Positions 51,515 through 55,851 of a stretch of 55,851 nucleotides of DNA are shown piece by piece. The translations under genes were made by a program, and so were the position numbers. The first letter of the stretch is position 1. Each line of letters begins with the position of its first letter. The stretch is from assembly GCA_903908245.1 (NCBI GenBank), contig CAIVRE010000023.1:1-55851 (forward strand). The letters run 5' to 3'. The DNA comes from Candidatus Omnitrophota bacterium (GTDB lineage Bacteria > Omnitrophota > Gorgyraeia > Zapsychrales > Fredricksoniimonadaceae). The notes under the pieces were generated by a model, which was not told the DNA's origin, made no database searches, and worked only from the letters and a program-made list of their open reading frames with translations.

Positions 51515-53005
51515 ATGGAAAAGGTTTCAGCATCCTGGGCCGGTCAGCGCATCAAGCGCGGTCAGGTCGAGAAGTATATGGATAATGGCCGGGATTTTAT
51601 CAATGAGGGCCTTATTCATTCTCAGCTGGCGGCCGCGCCCAAAGAACCGGCGCCGCAGCAGGTGCGTGATATCCTGGCCAAGTCGCTTACGGTCAAGGAT
51701 CTCACACCCGAAGAGGTTGCGGTCCTTATTAACGTGACGGACAAGGGGATGCTCGAAGAGATGCGTGCGGCCGCGCAGGCCATTAAGCTTAAGATCTACG
51801 ACAATCGCATTGTGACGTTTGCGCCTTTTTATTTGGGGAATTACTGTGTGAACCGCTGCGTGTATTGCGGGTTTAACAACGATAATCATGACGCCCGTCG
51901 CAAGGTCCTGGACCAGGAAGAGATCAAAAAAGAGGTTGCGGTCCTGGCGGGCAAGATCGGCCATAAACGGTTGATCGTTGTTTATGGCGAACATCCCAGG
52001 AATGACGTGGATTATATTGTTGAAAGCCTCAAGACCATTTATTCGGTGCGCGTTAAAACGAAGAACGGGCATGCTTCGATCCGCCGGGTGAATGTGAATG
52101 CCCCGGCATTTTCTATTGAGGACCTTAAGCGTATCAATGAAGCGGGGATCGGCACGTATCAGGTCTTTCAGGAGACTTATCATAAAGCAACGTATGCCAG
52201 GATGCATCCTGCCGATACGATCAAGGGCGATTATCATTGGCGTCTGTACTGCATGCATCGCGCGATGGAGGCCGGCATCGACGATGTCGGCATCGGTGTC
52301 CTGTTCGGGCTTTACGACTGGCGGTTTGAGCTCATGTCGCTGATCTACCATACCCAGGAACTGGAAAAGAAACTTGGGATCGGCGCGCATACGATCTCGT
52401 TCCCGCGGCTGGTGCCGGCGCTTAATTCGATGATCGGCCCTGACTGGAAGTATCTGGTGAATGATGAGGACTTTAAGAAGATCATGCTTATTATCCGCCT
52501 GGCGGTCCCGTATACGGGGATGATCATTACCGCGCGCGAGAAGGCTTCTATCCGTGACGAGGCGGTGCTGATGGGCGTGACCCAGATGGATGCGTCTTCC
52601 CGCATCGCGATCGGCGGGTATTCGGATGTTGTTGTCGCCCAGGCAGAGAATAAACAGCAGTTTATCCTGGGGGATACCCGTTCGCTTGATGAGTTGATCC
52701 GTGACCTTGCACGAAAAGGCGTCATTACATCGTTTTGTACTGCGGGGTATCGCTGCGGTCGGACCGGTAAATGCATTATGGACCTGTTGCGCAGCGGTGC
52801 GGAGGGAAAATTCTGCAAGCTCAACGCGATCCTGACGTTCCAGGAATGGCTTGATGATTTTGGCAGTGAGGAAACACGCAAGGTGGGGTTACCTTTGATC
52901 GAAAAAGAGATCGAACAGGTCAAGGCAAAGAATCCCAATGCTCTGGAGATCTTTATGGATTATCACGCGCGGATCAAGAAGGGCGAACGGGATTTATATT
53001 TATAA
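51515..53005 (+). CDS. hydG: [FeFe] hydrogenase maturase HydG (tyrosine lyase), altered C-terminal cluster motif
   Basis: A 496-residue radical SAM enzyme. FAPFYLGNYCVNRCVYCGF carries the CX3CX2C site, and YQVFQETYHKATY, GVLFGLYDWRFE and HTISFPRLVPA are HydG hallmarks. HydG cleaves tyrosine and builds an Fe(CO)2CN-cysteine synthon on a C-terminal auxiliary cluster held by CX2CX22C. Here the motif reads CTAGYRCGRTGKC ... KFC: the first (residue 408) and third (434) Cys are kept, but the second is Gly (411), with extra Cys at 414 and 420. Either an altered ligand set or altered activity. Good family length and operon context; GAAAGG before the ATG. Confidence 0.94.
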   Translation: MEKVSASWAGQRIKRGQVEKYMDNGRDFINEGLIHSQLAAAPKEPAPQQVRDILAKSLTVKDLTPEEVAVLINVTDKGMLEEMRAAAQAIKLKIYDNRIVTFAPFYLGNYCVNRCVYCGFNNDNHDARRKVLDQEEIKKEVAVLAGKIGHKRLIVVYGEHPRNDVDYIVESLKTIYSVRVKTKNGHASIRRVNVNAPAFSIEDLKRINEAGIGTYQVFQETYHKATYARMHPADTIKGDYHWRLYCMHRAMEAGIDDVGIGVLFGLYDWRFELMSLIYHTQELEKKLGIGAHTISFPRLVPALNSMIGPDWKYLVNDEDFKKIMLIIRLAVPYTGMIITAREKASIRDEAVLMGVTQMDASSRIAIGGYSDVVVAQAENKQQFILGDTRSLDELIRDLARKGVITSFCTAGYRCGRTGKCIMDLLRSGAEGKFCKLNAILTFQEWLDDFGSEETRKVGLPLIEKEIEQVKAKNPNALEIFMDYHARIKKGERDLYL

Positions 53006-53006
53006 T

Positions 53007-53294
53007 ATGGATAATAATAAAATTGTCGAAGTTTTTGATAAATTGTCCCCGATCGTTGCCGATATGGTCGGCGGCCCGGTTTATCTCGTGAAGGTCAGCG
53101 GCCCGCGCTGGTCATATGTTGCCGGTCACATTCCATCGGACCTTCCTTTTGTCGAGCCGCAGAAAGTCCTGTTATTCGATGATTGGGCGGTCCTGTATTA
53201 TCCGGAAGCTGCCCGAAAAGTTCTGCCGGAACAGGTGCGGCAGATGTTCCTGGATGTCCGGGAGGACGAGAATGACGCGCGCCGAGATCCTTGA
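53007..53294 (+). CDS. Unknown 95-residue protein between hydG and hydE
   Basis: A small acidic soluble protein (MDNNKIVEVFDKLSPIVADM, VGGPVYLVKVSGPRWSYVAGH, VLLFDDWAVLYYPEAARKVLP). It starts 1 base after the hydG stop and overlaps the hydE start by 23 bases. No Cys residues, no known domain. Position in the maturation operon suggests a role in H-cluster assembly or its regulation, but nothing in the sequence proves it. Confidence 0.7.
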   Translation: MDNNKIVEVFDKLSPIVADMVGGPVYLVKVSGPRWSYVAGHIPSDLPFVEPQKVLLFDDWAVLYYPEAARKVLPEQVRQMFLDVREDENDARRDP

Positions 53295-54258
53295 CCTGTT
53301 GGCTGTCGCGGACCCGTCGGCGCTTTACGCGCGCGCTGACCAGATCCGCCGGGAGAATGTGGGCGATGCCGTGCATTTGCGCGGGCTTATTGAATTTTCG
53401 AATATCTGCGGGCGGGACTGCCTGTATTGCGGTTTGCGCCGCAGCAACCGGAAGGTGGATCGTTACTGCATGGGGATCGATGAGATCTGTGCAGCCGCCT
53501 GTAATGCGGCCAGCCTGGGGTATAAAAGCGTTGTCCTGCAGTCGGGGGAAAACGAGCGTTATCCGACAGAAAATATATGCAGCCTGGTCCGGCGTATCAA
53601 GCAGGACCTGAAACTGGCCGTTACACTATCGATCGGCGAGAAAACCCGTGAGGAATATGCCGCGTTAAGAGCGGCCGGAGCTGACCGCTATCTCTTGCGT
53701 TTTGAAACATCCTCTGAAATGCTTTTTGGCGGGCTGAAACCGGATTCTTCGTATGAACAGCGGATGCGCTGTTTGGCCTGGCTGCGTGAACTGGGGTTCC
53801 AGGTCGGCTCCGGGATCATGGTCGGTCTTCCAGGACAGACCATAGAGATGATCGCGGATGATATCCTATTAATGGAGAAGCTTGATCTTGATATGATCGG
53901 CATCGGGCCGTTCATTCCCAATCCCCAAACGCCTTTGGAAGGTGCGGTTGGGGGAACCCTTGACCTGACGTTAAGGACGCTGGCCGTTATCCGTATTGTG
54001 ACAAAGAATGCGCATTTGCCCGCGACAACGGCGATGGGGTCGATCGACCCGATCGGCCGCCAGAAAGCTCTTCAATGCGGGGCTAATGTCCTGATGCCCA
54101 ATGTTACTCCCACTCAATACCGTTCCAGTTATCAGCTTTATCCGGGCAAGATATGTATTGAGGATAAGCCCGGAGACTGTTTTCTCTGCGTTTCCGGTAT
54201 GCTCAAGATGCTTGGACGGACCATTGCCCGTGACCCCGGCCATAGTTTAAAGTTGTAA
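53272..54258 (+). CDS. hydE: [FeFe] hydrogenase maturase HydE (radical SAM)
   Basis: A 328-residue radical SAM protein: VHLRGLIEFSNICGRDCLYCGL (CX3CX2C), VVLQSGENERY, LLRFETSSEMLFGGLKPD, GSGIMVGLPGQT and MGSIDPIGRQKALQCGANVLMPN. HydE acts on the HydG-made iron synthon to help form the 2Fe subcluster. ATG 53272 is preceded by GGGAGGA within the preceding gene; the overlap indicates coupling. It is the last gene of the maturation set. Confidence 0.95.
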   Translation: MTRAEILDLLAVADPSALYARADQIRRENVGDAVHLRGLIEFSNICGRDCLYCGLRRSNRKVDRYCMGIDEICAAACNAASLGYKSVVLQSGENERYPTENICSLVRRIKQDLKLAVTLSIGEKTREEYAALRAAGADRYLLRFETSSEMLFGGLKPDSSYEQRMRCLAWLRELGFQVGSGIMVGLPGQTIEMIADDILLMEKLDLDMIGIGPFIPNPQTPLEGAVGGTLDLTLRTLAVIRIVTKNAHLPATTAMGSIDPIGRQKALQCGANVLMPNVTPTQYRSSYQLYPGKICIEDKPGDCFLCVSGMLKMLGRTIARDPGHSLKL

Positions 54259-54287
54259 GTTTTTATGGGGTATTTTGACTAAATTCC

Positions 54288-54818
54288 ATGAGATCTTTAT
54301 ACATTACTTTTTGTGTGATCTTGTTTATGCTTCTTTCCGGAGGATTTCTTATGGCAGATGATCAAAAAGGGGTTGTTGCCAATACGCTTTGTCCTTTGCC
54401 GAAATTCTCCCATGGAGCTCCAAAGACGGAAGATCAATGGAAAAAGGTCTTAACGCCTGAAGAATATAAGGTTTTGCGTGAAAAAGGCACGGAAGCGCCT
54501 TTTAGCGGTGTTTATCAGGACAATCATGAAGTTGGTGTATATCACTGCGCTGCATGTGGTTCCGTATTGTTTAAGTCAAAAGATAAATTTGACTCCGGTA
54601 CTGGTTGGCCCAGTTTTGTACGCCCTGCGCCAGATAATAATGTTGGTTTTCGTGAAGATAACAGCCTTGGGGTGAAGCGTACCGAGGTTTATTGCAAGAT
54701 TTGCGGGGGGCATCTTGGTCATGTGTTTGATGATGGGCCACAGCCTACAGGTAAGCGTTTTTGCATTAATTCCGCCGCTCTTCACTTTAAAGCTGAGGCG
54801 AAAGGGCAATATCCGTGA
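54288..54818 (+). CDS. msrB: Peptide methionine (R)-S-oxide reductase MsrB, probably exported
   Basis: A 176-residue protein with two zinc-site pairs ([14 protein letters not shown]), [12 protein letters not shown] and the catalytic Cys in [10 protein letters not shown]. From ATG 54288 there is a signal peptide ([19 protein letters not shown]), but no good ribosome site. ATG 54351 has GGAGG seven bases upstream and would give a cytoplasmic form, so both may be used. It reduces methionine-R-sulfoxide and complements the exported MsrA at 30052. Confidence 0.92.
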   Translation: MRSLYITFCVILFMLLSGGFLMADDQKGVVANTLCPLPKFSHGAPKTEDQWKKVLTPEEYKVLREKGTEAPFSGVYQDNHEVGVYHCAACGSVLFKSKDKFDSGTGWPSFVRPAPDNNVGFREDNSLGVKRTEVYCKICGGHLGHVFDDGPQPTGKRFCINSAALHFKAEAKGQYP

Positions 54819-54866
54819 CGATGGGTGATGTTTGTGGTCTTTTTCTAACATATTTCACTGAAGGAC

Positions 54867-54894
54867 TTGACAAAACAAAAGTGGATGTTACACT
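54867..54894 (+). promoter_or_regulatory. Promoter for the secreted-protein gene
   Basis: TTGACA (54867-54872), 16-base spacer, TACACT (54889-54894), about 130 bases before the coding start. The leader is A-rich and ends in AAAAAGGAG. Confidence 0.65.
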
Positions 54895-55023
54895 TGTTCT
54901 ATCCAAAGTGATGTTCTACAAGAAACAAACAAGTATAGTTTTCTCTCGTTTAGCTGGATTCTTTTATTTTTCTACTTTCTAAAAAAATAAAAATCTAAAC
55001 TGAACAAACAAAAAGGAGTAGTT

Positions 55024-55638
55024 ATGAAAAAATCAACGAGTTTTATTTTGGCAGGGTTGTTCTTCTTAACAACGACAGGAGTGCTTTGGGCGGCAACAGT
55101 ATTCACGCTTACAGCGGTGGTTCCGGCCGCGACAGGTGTTAGTATCTCTGTTGCTTCTGTGGTTGAAAATCCGACGACGCATGCGATCATCTCGTCTACT
55201 CCTGTTACAGGGACGGCGCTGACGTACAGCACGATGACCTTTGATGCGACGAACAAGATCTGGACACCTCCGAATTACTTCGCGATCGATATTGCGAATA
55301 TCGGCGCCGGCAGTCCGCATGTTACCGTTGCCTATGCTGAGGGTTCGAAGCCGACAAGTCAGGTTCAGGGTCTTGGCAACAGAGCGACGGTCACCTATAA
55401 AAAGGTTGTTTGGGTAGATGCGACTCACAATACTGAAACGGATATTAGTGGTCATCCGAAAGAGGCTCTTATTGCCGCGAATGATGATTTTCTGCCTGCG
55501 TTGACGCAGGGCGGTTGGTTCAAGATGTATGTGGGCGTCGCTACTGATGCTACGGTCACCAACGCTTCTCCGTTCACCAATGCGGATCTGCCTGGTACAT
55601 ACACGGGAACATTGACGGTAACTACGTCCCTTACGTAA
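55024..55638 (+). CDS. Secreted beta-rich protein, first of a tandem pair
   Basis: A 204-residue protein with signal peptide (SFILAGLFFLTTTGVLWAA). The mature part is rich in Thr, Val and Ala with no Cys (AVVPAATGVSISVASVV, NYFAIDIANIGAGSPHVTVAY, GTYTGTLTVTTSLT), likely an all-beta surface or fimbrial subunit. No family assigned. AAAAGGAG precedes the ATG. A terminator follows, then a near-identical gene start at 55727. Confidence 0.75.
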   Translation: MKKSTSFILAGLFFLTTTGVLWAATVFTLTAVVPAATGVSISVASVVENPTTHAIISSTPVTGTALTYSTMTFDATNKIWTPPNYFAIDIANIGAGSPHVTVAYAEGSKPTSQVQGLGNRATVTYKKVVWVDATHNTETDISGHPKEALIAANDDFLPALTQGGWFKMYVGVATDATVTNASPFTNADLPGTYTGTLTVTTSLT

Positions 55639-55643
55639 TTCAT

Positions 55644-55687
55644 AAAGCTCCACGATCATATTCATTATGGTCGTGGAGCTTTTCTTT
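55644..55687 (+). terminator. Terminator between the tandem secreted-protein genes
   Basis: AAAGCTCCACGATCATA pairs with TATGGTCGTGGAGCTTT (one G-T pair) around a 4-base loop, then TTTCTTTT. Confidence 0.88.
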
Positions 55688-55726
55688 TAAAAATCTAAGC
55701 TGATTAAACAAGAAAAAGAGGTGTTT

Positions 55727-55851
55727 GTGAAGAAATCAACGAGTTTTATTTTGGCAGGGTTGTTCTTCTTAACAACGACAGGAGTGCTTTGGGCGGCAAC
55801 AGTATTCACGCTTACAGCGGTGGTTCCGGCCGCGACAGGTGTTAGTATCTC
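55727..55851 (+). CDS. Second copy of the secreted-protein gene (3'-truncated by window edge)
   Basis: A GTG start with a leader resembling that of copy one. From base 55733 to the window end the sequence is identical to 55030-55148, covering the signal peptide and the first mature residues. Only 41 codons are visible. Confidence 0.8.
   Translation, partial: MKKSTSFILAGLFFLTTTGVLWAATVFTLTAVVPAATGVSI

Noticed and set aside
55024-55851. CRISPR array or transposon ends at the right edge
   Set aside because: The repeat is a duplicated signal-peptide coding region with its leader, not short spaced repeats; no transposase or terminal inverted repeats seen.
1-55851. tRNA, rRNA or riboswitch genes
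   Set aside because: Gaps between genes are short, and I saw no tRNA-like cloverleaf, CCA end or known riboswitch core in them. A covariance-model scan would be needed to exclude them fully.

Overview
The window most resembles a chromosomal segment of an Omnitrophota (candidate phylum OP3) bacterium. The main reason is a set of very long exported proteins built on a constant N-terminal module (hallmarks DLWVNLSPYE, VDTFNKVWIV, PRKYFSGG), which I associate with that phylum from memory. Outer-membrane type proteins, a TolC/CusBA efflux system and an O-antigen ligase-like protein indicate a Gram-negative envelope. An oxygen-sensitive [FeFe] hydrogenase alongside hemerythrin and methionine sulfoxide reductases suggests an anaerobe that meets some oxygen. 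The phylum call is inference; no rRNA or tRNA gene was seen.

Layout. 1-2370: C-terminal part of a long modular protein, open through the left edge. 2.4-5.4 kb: bacteriohemerythrin, a small membrane protein, a surface-repeat protein, an SPFH/prohibitin-like protein and a 33-residue membrane peptide. 5.4-10.5 kb: an MnmD-like tRNA methyltransferase, a membrane-anchored B12-binding radical SAM protein, a minus-strand membrane protein and an O-antigen ligase-like protein. 10.5-16.6 kb: a copper efflux operon (csoR, tolC-like, cusB, cusA) behind a promoter whose spacer looks like a CsoR operator. 16.8-25.8 kb and 30.8-34.2 kb: three giant modular exported proteins. Between them lie ATP-type PEP carboxykinase, a YkgJ-type Cys-cluster protein, an HprK/PEPCK-like P-loop protein and an exported MsrA. 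34.3-40.6 kb: an ABC ATPase and a polyamine block (speD flanked by membrane spermidine-synthase-like proteins, plus an MscS-type TM protein). 40.7-43.2 kb, minus strand: a NosR/NapH-like flavin and Fe-S membrane protein, a 66-residue peptide, an AmmeMemoRadiSam radical SAM enzyme and a small Tat-like peptide. 43.2-54.3 kb: a four-subunit hndABCD-type [FeFe] hydrogenase, then a TM1266-type regulator, aspA, a membrane protein, hydF, hydG, an unknown small gene and hydE. 54.3 kb to the end: msrB and a tandem pair of nearly identical secreted-protein genes, the second cut by the right edge.

How the parts fit. The hydrogenase block is self-contained: catalytic and diaphorase subunits, all three H-cluster maturases, and an ammonia-lyase often found with them. 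Two uncharacterised genes overlap into this operon, and HydG lacks one expected C-terminal cysteine. The most unusual content is the modular protein family. A constant exported N-module and a constant C-terminal tail (GGID ... PVII) bracket different passengers: a CheR-like methyltransferase plus two kinase-like folds; glutamate dehydrogenase plus an apparently circularly permuted alanine dehydrogenase; and a helical-repeat region plus a GT9-like glycosyltransferase. The left-edge protein carries the same tail. Short GTAGGGG palindromes are scattered through the window, some in frame inside genes and some supplying stop codons.
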